DNA from: Bacillota bacterium
GTDB taxonomy: Bacteria; Bacillota; Bacilli; Bacillales_B; DSM-18226
NCBI GenBank assembly: GCA_030705665.1
Contig: JAUZQA010000007.1
Location: forward strand, 1-24,901
Direction of reading: 5' to 3'
DNA: 24,901 bases
In this document: piece after piece, positions 15,453-22,551 of the stretch
How positions within the stretch are numbered: position 1 is the stretch's first letter
Layout: each line of letters starts with the position of its first letter
The notes under the pieces: generated by a model
What the model saw: the letters and a program-made list of their open reading frames with translations, nothing else
What the model was told of the DNA's origin: nothing
Databases searched by the model: none
Made by a program: the position numbers and the translations under genes

Positions 15453-15971
15453 ATGTTTAACAAATTTTTAAGAGAAAACAAAATTTCATCCTACATTCTC
15501 GTACTCATTCGCTTATACGTCGGGTATACATTTTTAATGGCTGGCTTTGAAAAACTTTCAAAGGGATTTGATACTACTGGATTTTTAAAAGGAGTAGTAG
15601 CAAAACCAGTTGTAGGACCAGATGGTAGCGTCGTTTACGGCACTTATGTAGGGTTCTTGAAGCACTTTGCCTTACCAAATGCACACTTATTTAACACAAT
15701 TATTCCTTTAGGTGAGTTTTTAGTAGGATTAGGCTTAATTCTTGGGTGTTTAACAACAGCAGCTGCATTTTTTGCACTAGTAATGAATTTCTCATATGTG
15801 ATGGCTGGAGTAGTTTCTACAAATCCATTTGATATTTTATTGGGAGTTATAATTCTTGTAGCCGGCTTCAATGCAGGCAAAATTGGCCTTGACTATTGGG
15901 TGATTCCATTTATTCGTAAAATGGCCAGAAAAGAAAATAAAGCAGATTATAATATTAAAAGTAATAGTTGA
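15453..15971 (+). CDS. DoxX-family membrane protein (MhqP-like)
   Basis: This integral membrane protein is of the DoxX family, whose characterised members relate to quinone-linked thiosulfate oxidation or quinone/electrophile stress. The 172-aa product has four predicted helices (about residues 13-32, 80-100, 103-122 and 127-145), with the family features RLYVGYTFLMAGFEKL in helix 1 and GEFLVGLGLILG in helix 2. The SD AAAGGAG precedes the ATG. The gene has an MhqR-like operator. A decayed cytochrome c551 gene lies 11 bp downstream, suggesting a former DoxX-cytochrome electron-transfer pair. A closely similar DoxX gene lies at the right end of the window on the other strand. Confidence 0.9.
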   Translation: MFNKFLRENKISSYILVLIRLYVGYTFLMAGFEKLSKGFDTTGFLKGVVAKPVVGPDGSVVYGTYVGFLKHFALPNAHLFNTIIPLGEFLVGLGLILGCLTTAAAFFALVMNFSYVMAGVVSTNPFDILLGVIILVAGFNAGKIGLDYWVIPFIRKMARKENKADYNIKSNS

Positions 15972-15982
15972 GGGGGGAAGCG

Positions 15983-16215
15983 ATGAAAAAACCCCTATTT
16001 TTACTGTTTGTTATGCTTTTTTGATTGGGGCTCCTTTCAGTTTGAGGAGCTTCAAAAAGTTCTGCATCAGGTCCGCAAGATTGCAAAAAATTGTAGAAGT
16101 AGTCATGGTGTAACTACTCCTAATCTTGAACAAGGGAAATGACAGTAAAATGCCTAGCGGTATAATTTATGGTAATGACGCAGAAAAAGTAGCTGACTTT
16201 CTTGCTAAAAAATAA
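15983..16215 (+). pseudogene. Decayed cytochrome c551-type lipoprotein gene
   Basis: Remnant of a CccB-like lipoprotein cytochrome c. It starts with ATG 15983 (SD GAGGGGGGAAG) and a hydrophobic signal peptide MKKPLFLLFVMLF, then TGA, LGLLSV, and a second TGA where the lipobox Cys should be. A shifted frame near 16088-16140 reads NCRSSHGVTTPNLEQG, i.e. a CxxCH haem site whose second Cys has become Ser. The C-terminus MPSGIIYGNDAEKVADFLAKK (16149-16215) is typical of small cytochromes c. Two UGA codons, a frameshift, an internal deletion and loss of the haem Cys show it is nonfunctional. Confidence 0.8.
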
Positions 16216-16328
16216 GCAAAAAAAGTTTTAGCAAGATTGTCCTTTTGGCTAAATCAGCTTTAATAACAACTTTACTTCAGATTGAGTCTAAAAGTTTGCA
16301 ATAGTGGGGGCATTAGCCTCTTTTTTTT
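16201..16328 (+). terminator. Two hairpins closing the doxX-cytochrome unit
   Basis: The first is CTTGCTAAAA (16201-16210) pairing perfectly with TTTTAGCAAG (16226-16235), without a T-tract. The second is GGGGC (16307-16311) pairing with GCCTC (16316-16320), loop ATTA, followed by eight T (16321-16328); this is the better terminator. Confidence 0.65.
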
Positions 16329-16588
16329 ACTATTAGATCAGAACAGATGTAATTTCCCTGTTCTCCAATTATCTTGTTAACCCTTAAGCTCAATCCTAAA
16401 TTATTTATACCTTCGGTATAAATAGTGCATTTAATCCAAACTCAAGCCTTTTTCTTTAGAAAGTATTTGGATACCGAACAGGTTTAAAACGTAACATCCA
16501 AAATTAGTAACTGAAAATGAACGTTTTTAGGCAGACTACTACTTTGAATTAAAAGCTATTTTTTTGATTGAACAGTATAGTTCACTAT

Positions 16589-16678
16589 ATGAGCCTTCCA
16601 AATAAAAAAATGGGCGGCTACTCAAAAAATCAGGATTTATTAGCAGCCTGGCAGCACGGAATGAACAAGTATTATTGA
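16589..16678 (+). CDS. Possible 29-aa small protein
   Basis: ATG 16589 opens M-S-L-P-N-K-K-M-G-G-Y-S-K-N-Q-D-L-L-A-A then W-Q-H-G-M-N-K-Y-Y and stop. The composition (aromatic, balanced charge, WQHGM ending) looks protein-like for such AT-rich DNA, but no SD is visible. It could be a fragment of a lost gene or a short sporulation-type peptide. I do not recognise it. Confidence 0.25.
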   Translation: MSLPNKKMGGYSKNQDLLAAWQHGMNKYY

Positions 16679-16825
16679 TTTGTATAGAGAAATTCAAAAA
16701 AAGTGAGAAGTTAAAACACTTTAATGTTTAAGCATAAACCTCCTTTAGATGCGTTACGGTGAACCGCACTATAAATAAGGTAATTTAATCTTCAACAATT
16801 GGGCCAGGTTAAGGGCTAAAAACAG

Positions 16826-16860
16826 AAGGACAGATTAAACTAACCAACCTGTCCTTTTTC
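16826..16860 (+). terminator. Terminator-like hairpin
   Basis: AAGGACAG (16826-16833) pairs with CTGTCCTT (16849-16856), followed by TTTC. On the minus strand the flanking sequence is less T-rich, so plus-strand orientation is preferred. Confidence 0.6.
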
Positions 16861-16867
16861 CGTACAA

Positions 16868-16925
16868 TTCTATACATTAAAAAATCTCCTACGATTAAAA
16901 GGAAAATAAACAATACTCCCCTAAG
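16868..16925 (-). pseudogene. Relic of a second YjcZ-like transmembrane segment
   Basis: Read on the minus strand this stretch resembles the adjacent YjcZ-type gene (shared AGTATTGTTTATT...CTTTTAATC...GTAGGA) and encodes VLFIFLLIVGDFLMY, but it lacks the Gly/Tyr-rich start and runs on into unrelated codons. It is probably a diverged tandem duplicate. Confidence 0.35.
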
Positions 16926-16953
16926 CAAAAGAAGAACACTATTAAATGATGGA

Positions 16954-17043
16954 TTAATATAAAGAAGTTCCTACGCTGATTAAAAGAATAAACAATACTA
17001 TGTTTAAAACGAAACTACTACCGTCACTGTATCCATAGCCCAT
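16954..17043 (-). CDS. YjcZ-type tiny sporulation membrane protein
   Basis: This 29-aa protein has the form of the Bacillus tiny transmembrane family that includes YjcZ: a Gly/Tyr-rich start (MGYGYSDGSS) followed by one helix (FVLNIVLFILLISVGTSLY) ending at the stop. Members are sporulation-associated and probably sit in a spore membrane or coat. It is too short for normal ORF cut-offs. A GGTGA element about 6 nt upstream may be the SD. A degenerate relative lies just downstream on the same strand. It lies near the Arg/Ser-rich putative coat protein. Confidence 0.7.
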   Translation of the reverse strand: MGYGYSDGSSFVLNIVLFILLISVGTSLY

Positions 17044-17212
17044 ATTTATCACCAACTTTTGGAACATAAGAAGGGAAAAACTTCTTACTATATATATTTT
17101 TTAAGATAAGGATTGATTGGACACACATTATAGGAATAGGAAAACTTAGCGATTTACATAAGGGTGTAAAGAAGTGTCTGAATTATCTGAAAGGACTTGC
17201 TGATACCTTAAT

Positions 17213-17344
17213 TTAAAAGAAAAACGCAAATGGAATGAAAAATGGGTCAGAAGTGTCTAAATCTGCAATTTCTAGCCCATCTTTTTTAACATTTAAGACT
17301 TTACCTACGACCCATTCTCCATTTTTATTTCGATAGCGTATCAT
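17213..17344 (-). CDS. Possible small ORF or gene fragment, unknown
   Basis: On the minus strand, ATG at 17344 opens a 43-aa frame (M-I-R-Y-R-N-K-N-G-E-W-V-V-G-K then VLNVKKDGLEIADL and DPFFIPFAFFF). The frame is open upstream to about 17410, so it may be the 3' end of a larger lost gene. The alternating charged and hydrophobic pattern in the first part looks protein-like. No SD is visible and I cannot assign a family. Confidence 0.25.
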   Translation of the reverse strand: MIRYRNKNGEWVVGKVLNVKKDGLEIADLDTSDPFFIPFAFFF

Positions 17345-17365
17345 TTTATTGGTTGGCTTATTTTG

Positions 17366-17476
17366 ATGAACATTAAAGACCAAAAAATGAATGAATCTCT
17401 ACTAAAGAAAGCAAACGAGTTGAATTGTAATCGACCCATTCACATGACAAAGGTAGTAGTTTTATGTTTGAAGTAA
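17366..17476 (+). CDS. Possible small protein, overlaps the next ORF
   Basis: A 36-aa frame begins M-N-I-K-D-Q-K-M-N-E-S-L-L-K-K and ends in a hydrophobic THMTKVVVLCLK-like tail (residues RPIHMTKVVVLCLK). The LLKKANELN...HMTKVVV pattern is reminiscent of a small ribbon-helix-helix or Arc-like N-terminus but is too short to judge. It overlaps the following ORF by 13 bp in another frame. There is no clear SD. It may instead be the front half of a frameshifted gene. Confidence 0.3.
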   Translation: MNIKDQKMNESLLKKANELNCNRPIHMTKVVVLCLK

Positions 17477-17637
17477 TTGTAAAGCTAAAAAATAATTGGA
17501 TTGACTTATCGTGCGTCTCGGATATTGAGCTGTTCCAGGTTTTATCTGATTGGTCAAGTGGAAAAGAAGAGATTATTAAAATTAAGAGTTTTTCCTTTAA
17601 TGCAAATGAAATCGTGAATATTACAATCAGCAGATAA
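17464..17637 (+). CDS. Small hypothetical protein, 57 aa
   Basis: I do not recognise this 57-aa protein (starts MFEVIVKLKNNWIDLSCV, contains a WSSGKEEIIKI segment, ends VNITISR). It is soluble, with alternating strand-like segments. Weak SD AAAGG is about 10 nt upstream of the ATG. Codon use and composition look coding, and it is just under the usual 60-aa cut-off. It overlaps the 36-aa frame upstream (17366-17476), as in translationally coupled pairs, or alternatively the two are halves of one frameshifted gene. Confidence 0.5.
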   Translation: MFEVIVKLKNNWIDLSCVSDIELFQVLSDWSSGKEEIIKIKSFSFNANEIVNITISR

Positions 17638-17778
17638 TTTGTGATACGAGGATATTACGATGTTAAGGATTCCCTTCGAGTTCTTACCACAAAAGAGGTC
17701 CGCACATAATTTCCTTTACAATCAAAAATAATCATTTGAAAATTATTTGTAAAACATGCCCTTTATCCTTATCTAACT

Positions 17779-17787
17779 CATAGTATA
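17779..17787 (+). promoter_or_regulatory. Possible sporulation-type -10 element
   Basis: CATAGTATA matches the -10 pattern CATAnnnTA of mother-cell sigma factors (SigK/SigE type), about 80 bp upstream of the Arg/Ser-rich gene. No correctly spaced -35 is evident, so this is weak evidence. Confidence 0.3.
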
Positions 17788-17857
17788 TGGTGCAAGAGAA
17801 TCAGCAAATCCTTTGCTGGCAAAAATTCAACAACACTATTCGATAAGGAGAGTTGTA

Positions 17858-18214
17858 ATGAATACCATTACCGATAAGGACATTAAGAAAGCGGTAAATG
17901 AATTACAAGGAGTTGAGATGGAAGATTTCTTAACTCAAGAGCCAATGGGGATGGCGCCCGGCCCATTAAGTAGTAAACGCTCAAGACGATCTAGCAGTTC
18001 AAGACGATCAAGGAGCTCAAGACGATCAAGGCGATCTAGCAGTTCAAGACGGTCAAGACGATCTAGCAGTTCAAGACGATCAAGGAGCTCAAGACGATCA
18101 AGGCGATCGAGCAGTTCAAGACGGTCAAGACGATCAAGGAGTTCAAGACAATCAAGGCGATCGAGCAGTTCAAGACGGTCAAGACGATCAAGGAGCTCAA
18201 GACGTTCTAATTAA
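17858..18214 (+). CDS. Arg/Ser-repeat protein, probable spore coat (CotG/ExsB-like)
   Basis: The 118-aa protein has an ordinary N-terminus (MNTITDKDIKKAVNELQGVE, then MEDFLTQEPMGMAPGP, residues 1-38). From about residue 40 to the end it is composed almost only of Arg and Ser (blocks such as SSSSRRSRRS and RSRSSRR), with one Gln. The DNA repeats AGTTCAAGACGATCAAGG-type units of about 45 bp. Basic Ser-rich repeat proteins of this kind occur in Bacillus spore coats and exosporium (CotG, ExsB) and are phosphorylated. The SD AAGGAG (17845-17850) fixes ATG 17858 over an upstream TTG. The coat role is inferred from composition and sporulation-type neighbours. Confidence 0.75.
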   Translation: MNTITDKDIKKAVNELQGVEMEDFLTQEPMGMAPGPLSSKRSRRSSSSRRSRSSRRSRRSSSSRRSRRSSSSRRSRSSRRSRRSSSSRRSRRSRSSRQSRRSSSSRRSRRSRSSRRSN

Positions 18215-18337
18215 TTTAGGAAAAAATCAACATTGCTCTTTTTAATAGTAAATATGTTTTATGTTATTTCCTTCCTCGATCTTAATAATCGGGATACAAC
18301 ATCAGAGTGAAAACATTATAATAGGAATATTATGTTG

Positions 18338-18390
18338 CCGAAGCGTTAATCCTGTTTTCAGGATGAATTAAGATGCTTCGGTATTTAATT
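18338..18390 (+). terminator. Terminator-type hairpin after the Arg/Ser-rich gene
   Basis: The outer stem CCGAAGC (18338-18344) pairs with GCTTCGG (18375-18381). The inner stem ATCCTG (18349-18354) pairs with CAGGAT (18359-18364) around TTTT. The tail TATTTAATTTAAT is T-rich but broken. Confidence 0.6.
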
Positions 18391-18490
18391 TAATCTGTAT
18401 ACTTTTAATATACATAAAGAAAGGTGTAACCCCTTTGATTTTTTGGTTTTTCTCACGTTAGGTTAGGAGCTATATATATTCAAAATAAAA

Positions 18491-18516
18491 CTAAGACACA
18501 TGAAAATGTGCCTTAG
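18491..18516 (-). terminator. Hairpin with minus-strand T-tract
   Basis: CTAAG-A-CACAT (18491-18501) pairs with ATGTG-C-CTTAG around GAAA. On the minus strand the stem is followed by TTTTATTTT, so it reads as a minus-strand terminator, yet no minus-strand gene lies nearby on the right. Confidence 0.45.
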
Positions 18517-18742
18517 AAAAATAAACTGGTTGAAGGTCAGTTTTGTTTATATAATATACATGAACAAACCGATACTCCTGGGTATCTACCCATTTTATAT
18601 ATATATTTATCTTAAAAATTAGCCTTTAGAAAATATATAAATTTTTCACAAAAAAAACCTTGAATTGAAGATTTTTTAATTCAATGTAATGTTAAAATTG
18701 ACTTGATGTTTATTAAATAAAGTGTGATAGGAGTTTTAAAAA

Positions 18743-20053
18743 GTGTCCTTTCTTACTGCAAGGTTTGTAACTAAATCGAGAAATCAAACTAAATGGATTC
18801 ATCAATCAATTGAACAAGAAGTGATATTTTCAATTTCAAATTCAAAGATTCGAAGTCAGATGCAGGCGCTTGGTTTAACTATAGAAGAATTGAAAGTTGC
18901 TAAAACGATTCAAGAGTTTATCAAAATTCACGCTGAAAATATTTCGGGAGAATTTTATCAAGCGATGTGTAAGATTCCAGAGTATAAAGCAATTGTGAGT
19001 AATTATTCAAGTAAAGAACGATGGATACATGTCCATGCTGTTTTTTTAGTTTCAATGTTTGATGCACATTTTAATGATGCCTATATCAACAAACTTCAAG
19101 AGATCGCAAAAGATCACCATGGACTAGGAGTTTTACCACAATGGTATGTTGCCAGTTTCCAAGTATTGTTTCAAAATATCCAAAAGCATCTGTACGATTC
19201 GCTTTCAAGTATGGAAGAGTTTTTTATCATTTCTAATTGTGTCTCAAAAATATTGAACTTTCATCAACAAGTAATTTTGGAAGCCTTAGAGAAAGTACAT
19301 ATTGAAACGAAGCAAGAAGAATTCAAAAAAATAAAAGAGGAATTAAAAAATAAAATTTTTGAAACGGGCGAGTCTTTAGTTGCGATTACTGAAGAGACTA
19401 GCGCCAGTGTGGAAGAATTAATTCAAAAAAGCAGTATGGTTAGTGAACAAGGACAACAAACAGCGGAAAAATCAAAAGCCAGTTTATTGCTTGCTGAAAA
19501 GGGGCAGGAACAACTTCTTTCTCTGGAAAATCAAATTCAATCTATTTACCAAAGTACATTAGAAATGAAAGAGACAGTTGAATCTCTCAACCGATTATCA
19601 GAACAGATTATTGAAGTTGCCGTTATTGTCGAAGGAATTTCGAGCCAAACCAATTTGCTTGCCCTCAATGCATCGATTGAAGCTGCTCGTGCCGGTGAGC
19701 ATGGTAAAGGGTTTGCAGTTGTAGCGGATGAGGTAAGAAAGCTTTCGGAACAGACTAAGCAATCAGTTGAATCTATAAAAGAGTTCACGAAGCAAATTTC
19801 AATCCAAAAAGATAATGTCAGTATAAGTATAAAAGAGGTTGAAAAATTAACGGAGAATGGAAAACATAAATCAGCGATAACCAGGGAAGCGTTTGATCGA
19901 ATCGTTAAGGCAGCGAATGAAAATCTTTTGACCGTTCAACAAACAGAATCGGATATTCAAAATCTCGTAGGTATTATTACAGAAATTGGAACAGCTACAC
20001 AGAGAATAGTTCAATCTACTGAAAAGTTAAATGAAGCTGCCAGACTAGCATAA
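18743..20053 (+). CDS. hemAT: Globin-coupled aerotaxis/chemotaxis transducer (HemAT-like)
   Basis: This is a soluble haem oxygen sensor that signals to CheA/CheY. The 436-aa length matches HemAT of B. subtilis (432). An N-terminal protoglobin domain spans about residues 35-185; the predicted proximal haem ligand is His125 in [15 protein letters not shown], the family's IAxxH...IGL.PKWY motif. The C-terminal methyl-accepting signalling domain (about 205-436) contains the CheA/CheW hairpin [20 protein letters not shown] (304-323). There are no transmembrane helices. GTG start with ATAGGAG upstream. It lies 43 bp before a membrane HD-GYP phosphodiesterase, suggesting oxygen input linked to motility or c-di-GMP. 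Confidence 0.93.
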   Translation: MSFLTARFVTKSRNQTKWIHQSIEQEVIFSISNSKIRSQMQALGLTIEELKVAKTIQEFIKIHAENISGEFYQAMCKIPEYKAIVSNYSSKERWIHVHAVFLVSMFDAHFNDAYINKLQEIAKDHHGLGVLPQWYVASFQVLFQNIQKHLYDSLSSMEEFFIISNCVSKILNFHQQVILEALEKVHIETKQEEFKKIKEELKNKIFETGESLVAITEETSASVEELIQKSSMVSEQGQQTAEKSKASLLLAEKGQEQLLSLENQIQSIYQSTLEMKETVESLNRLSEQIIEVAVIVEGISSQTNLLALNASIEAARAGEHGKGFAVVADEVRKLSEQTKQSVESIKEFTKQISIQKDNVSISIKEVEKLTENGKHKSAITREAFDRIVKAANENLLTVQQTESDIQNLVGIITEIGTATQRIVQSTEKLNEAARLA

Positions 20054-20096
20054 AATATTTTTTATATTAAAATATTAATTTTTTCGAGGGATCCGA

Positions 20097-21542
20097 ATGA
20101 GATATCACGGTTTTATATTGCTGTTAACCGCTATATTAATACCTTATATGATTTTTGAAGCTTTTAATACTGGCTTATTTCGGAATTTATTTTTTGATTT
20201 ACCAATAGGACATTTCTATATTGTAAGCATTGTATCAATCTTGGCCAGTTTTATTGCAATAGTAATAGGGGTTGTTGGAAGAAGAATTAGAAATATTAAA
20301 ATCAGTTTTTTATCATTATCTTTCCTTTCGCTTGCATTCATGTTCTCTATTCATGGTTTATCTACTCCCGATTTTATATTGGGTATGACACATTTGCCTG
20401 GAATCTCTGCTCAAATAAGTATGTTTTTGGCTTCATTTTGGTTATGGTTATCCTCAATGCCTTCGGATTATGTTATTATTGAGTATTTTGCAAAACGGCA
20501 GCGTTTGCTGCTGCCTGTTTGGATATTCTTTTTAGTCTTGGTTTCTTCTATTGGAATGGCTAATCCACATATATTGGATAATATCTTTTTGAATGAAAAG
20601 TTATTGAGTATTATTTTTTCAATAATTGTTTTATTGTTAAATAGTATAACGATTTACTGCTATTATCAGTCATACAGGTACTCTCGATTTCCATTACAAA
20701 TCGCTATTGTCTATAGCGCCGGCTGGTTTATGGTTTCACAAATAATTATGGCCAGAGGAGCAATATGGAGTTTAGGTTGGTGGATTTATCACTTTTTATT
20801 ACTTGCGTCCTTGATTGTAATGATAATCGGTTTAGTTAAGCAGTATGCAGTAAAAGGGACGCTTTCTGAATCACTTCGATCCTTGTTTACTAATGATCCA
20901 TTTGAGCGAATAACAAATTGTCTAGCCCCAAGTGTCAAAGCTATGGTTGCTAATATTGAAAAGAAAGATACATACACAGCTGGACATACTTTTAGGGTTA
21001 CGATGTATGCTCTTAGCCTTGCAAAAGAGCTACATTTATATCCGGAAGAACAGCGTGCAATTGTCCAAGGAGGACTTGTACATGATGTAGGTAAAATTAA
21101 TGTCCCTGATGAAGTTCTTAATAAACCTGGAAAGCTGCTTTCTGAGGAAAGGCTGCTGATTGAAAAACACCCAATTGATGGATACGATATGTGCAGGACT
21201 CTCGGATTTATGAAGGAAGAGTTGAGCATAATCAGGTCTCATCATGAAAAATGGGATGGCAGTGGATATCCTGATAAACTTAAGGGGACTGAAATTCCTT
21301 TCTTTGCAAGAATTGTGGCAGTTGTTGACGTTTATGATGCATTAACTTCAGAACGTTCTTACAGGAAAGCATGGACACATTCAAAGGCCATGGAATACTT
21401 AATTGAAAACAAAGGATCTCATTTTGATCCTAAATGTGTGGAGGGATGGGAGCAGCTTTGCTTGAGTAATCCAGACGTATACCAATATCCACTACAGGCT
21501 ATTAAAGATAATCCGGAAATAAAGAGACTATCATCATTTTAA
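20097..21542 (+). CDS. Membrane HD-GYP domain c-di-GMP phosphodiesterase
   Basis: This protein is predicted to hydrolyse cyclic di-GMP. The N-terminal half (residues 1-250) contains about seven or eight hydrophobic helices, a sensor-like membrane region without a recognised domain name. The C-terminal HD-GYP domain (about 270-460) retains the key residues: H297, H329-D330 with K333 (HDVGKINVP), H358, H382-H383 and the G390-Y391-P392 motif (WDGSGYPDKLKG), and D411 (VVDVYDAL). It is therefore expected to be active. GAGGG upstream of ATG 20097 is the SD. The 43-bp gap after the HemAT-like gene and shared orientation suggest co-transcription. Confidence 0.93.
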   Translation: MRYHGFILLLTAILIPYMIFEAFNTGLFRNLFFDLPIGHFYIVSIVSILASFIAIVIGVVGRRIRNIKISFLSLSFLSLAFMFSIHGLSTPDFILGMTHLPGISAQISMFLASFWLWLSSMPSDYVIIEYFAKRQRLLLPVWIFFLVLVSSIGMANPHILDNIFLNEKLLSIIFSIIVLLLNSITIYCYYQSYRYSRFPLQIAIVYSAGWFMVSQIIMARGAIWSLGWWIYHFLLLASLIVMIIGLVKQYAVKGTLSESLRSLFTNDPFERITNCLAPSVKAMVANIEKKDTYTAGHTFRVTMYALSLAKELHLYPEEQRAIVQGGLVHDVGKINVPDEVLNKPGKLLSEERLLIEKHPIDGYDMCRTLGFMKEELSIIRSHHEKWDGSGYPDKLKGTEIPFFARIVAVVDVYDALTSERSYRKAWTHSKAMEYLIENKGSHFDPKCVEGWEQLCLSNPDVYQYPLQAIKDNPEIKRLSSF

Positions 21543-21587
21543 TTGAATGATGACCTTAGAAATAACCAACTTTATCTTGCAACACAT

Positions 21588-21623
21588 AACCGACCTTTTT
21601 GAATAAAACATAGGTCGGTTTTT
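21588..21623 (+). terminator. Terminator of the HemAT/HD-GYP unit
   Basis: AACCGACCT (21588-21596) pairs perfectly with AGGTCGGTT (21612-21620), followed by TTT. Confidence 0.88.
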
Positions 21624-21709
21624 AATTGTTTAGACTGAGAGAAAATCCAAATACTAACAATAGCATTCAAATACGAAATTGCGGATATCTTTCAGGAGAG
21701 GATGCACAA

Positions 21710-22417
21710 TTGGAAATTATATACCGTACATTCATCGTTTTTATAGCAGGATATTTGTTTTTAAAGGTGACAGGAAAAAAGGCTGTACCCCAAATGCATT
21801 CTTTCGACCTACTTTATGTCTTTGTCCTTACTAATATTATCAGTACGCCCGTTGAGGATGAAAATGTGGGAAAGGCCTTAATCTATGCGGTAGTCATTGT
21901 TATTTTATATAAAATTTTCATCCGTTTATCCTTGCATAATAAATTAAGATGGATCCTATATGAAAGTCCTACAGTTTTGATTCGCAACGGTGATATAGAT
22001 CAAAAAGGACTAAAAAAGGTTCGTATGCCGATGAATGAATTATTGTCTCATTTAAGAGTAAAAGGGTACACGGAAACCCAAAATATTGCTCTAGCGGTGA
22101 TGGAGGAAACAGGAAGCTTGAGTGTTATCCCTAAATCTGAATATCGGTCAATTCAACCCAAGGATTTAAACTTAACTGTAAAAAAAAATTATGTCCCTAT
22201 TCCACTTATCATGGAAGGACAAATCATTTATCACAATTTAAAATATTTACAATTAGACCAAGGTTGGTTAATGAAAGAGGTTGAAAAGATCGAGGGAAAA
22301 ATAGAGAATATTACATTAGCTACTTTTTCAGAAGATGGAAAGTTGTTTATTGATAATAATGTAATTAATGAACATAAAAATGACCCTTATTACTATAAGC
22401 CCGGGAGAGATAATTAA
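21710..22417 (+). CDS. YetF/DUF421-family membrane protein
   Basis: This belongs to the DUF421 (YetF, YcaP-like) family found in Bacillus spore and vegetative membranes; biochemical function is not established. From TTG 21710 it is 235 aa, with three N-terminal helices (about residues 5-20, 30-45 and 56-75; context F-D-L-L-Y-V-F-V-L-T-N-I-I-S-T-P). A cytoplasmic alpha/beta region follows with ESPTVLIRNGDIDQKGLKK and RMPMNELLSHLRVKGY, typical of the family. TTG is chosen because AGGAGAGG (21694-21701) sits 8 nt upstream and M-E-I-I-Y-R-T-F matches the family N-terminus; an in-frame TTG at 21626 gives an untypical 28-residue extension. Confidence 0.88.
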   Translation: MEIIYRTFIVFIAGYLFLKVTGKKAVPQMHSFDLLYVFVLTNIISTPVEDENVGKALIYAVVIVILYKIFIRLSLHNKLRWILYESPTVLIRNGDIDQKGLKKVRMPMNELLSHLRVKGYTETQNIALAVMEETGSLSVIPKSEYRSIQPKDLNLTVKKNYVPIPLIMEGQIIYHNLKYLQLDQGWLMKEVEKIEGKIENITLATFSEDGKLFIDNNVINEHKNDPYYYKPGRDN

Positions 22418-22551
22418 GATTGGATTTAATCTAAAAGGATTTCCTATCTTGTCCAGCAGACGATGGGCGCCGACACAGTGTAAGGGGTGTTGATAAGCCT
22501 TCCCCAGATAATAGATAACAAAATATGATCGTAAGTTGGACTAAAAGTAAG

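Larger units (their letters stand above)
15172..15500 (+). repeat. 164-bp direct duplication of doxX promoter and 5' end
   Basis: About 15172-15336 and 15337-15500 align at a constant 164-bp offset with no net indel. For example, the TCTTAATTCGAGATAA segment occurs at 15210 and 15374, GGAGTCTTTTGTATG at 15277 and 15441, and start codons at 15289 and 15453. Each copy has operator, -10, SD and the first codons of a DoxX gene. The copies differ at many positions, so the event is not recent. Confidence 0.85.
16236..16860. other. Gene-poor stretch with hairpins and one tiny ORF
   Basis: Apart from the terminator near 16306-16328, I see a hairpin with a C-TTCG-G loop (ATTTATACC 16403-16411 with GGTATAAAT 16415-16423), a tiny ORF at 16589-16678, a dispersed GGGCCAG repeat (16794-16808) and a terminator (16826-16859). 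No larger gene is visible on either strand. Confidence 0.55.
18215..18742. other. Gene-free stretch before the chemoreceptor
   Basis: No gene is seen. It holds a terminator-type hairpin (18338-18381) and a second hairpin (18491-18516) whose T-rich flank lies on the minus strand. Very AT-rich sequence and TTGACT (18698-18703), a possible -35 without a good -10, precede the GTG-started chemoreceptor. Confidence 0.55.

Noticed and set aside
15983..16090. Selenocysteine reading of the two TGA codons in the cytochrome c551 relic
   Set aside because: The same gene also has a frameshift, other stops, an internal deletion and loss of a haem Cys, so decay explains the TGAs.
20789..21245. Minus-strand frames inside the HD-GYP gene
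   Set aside because: They are shadows of a well-supported plus-strand domain.
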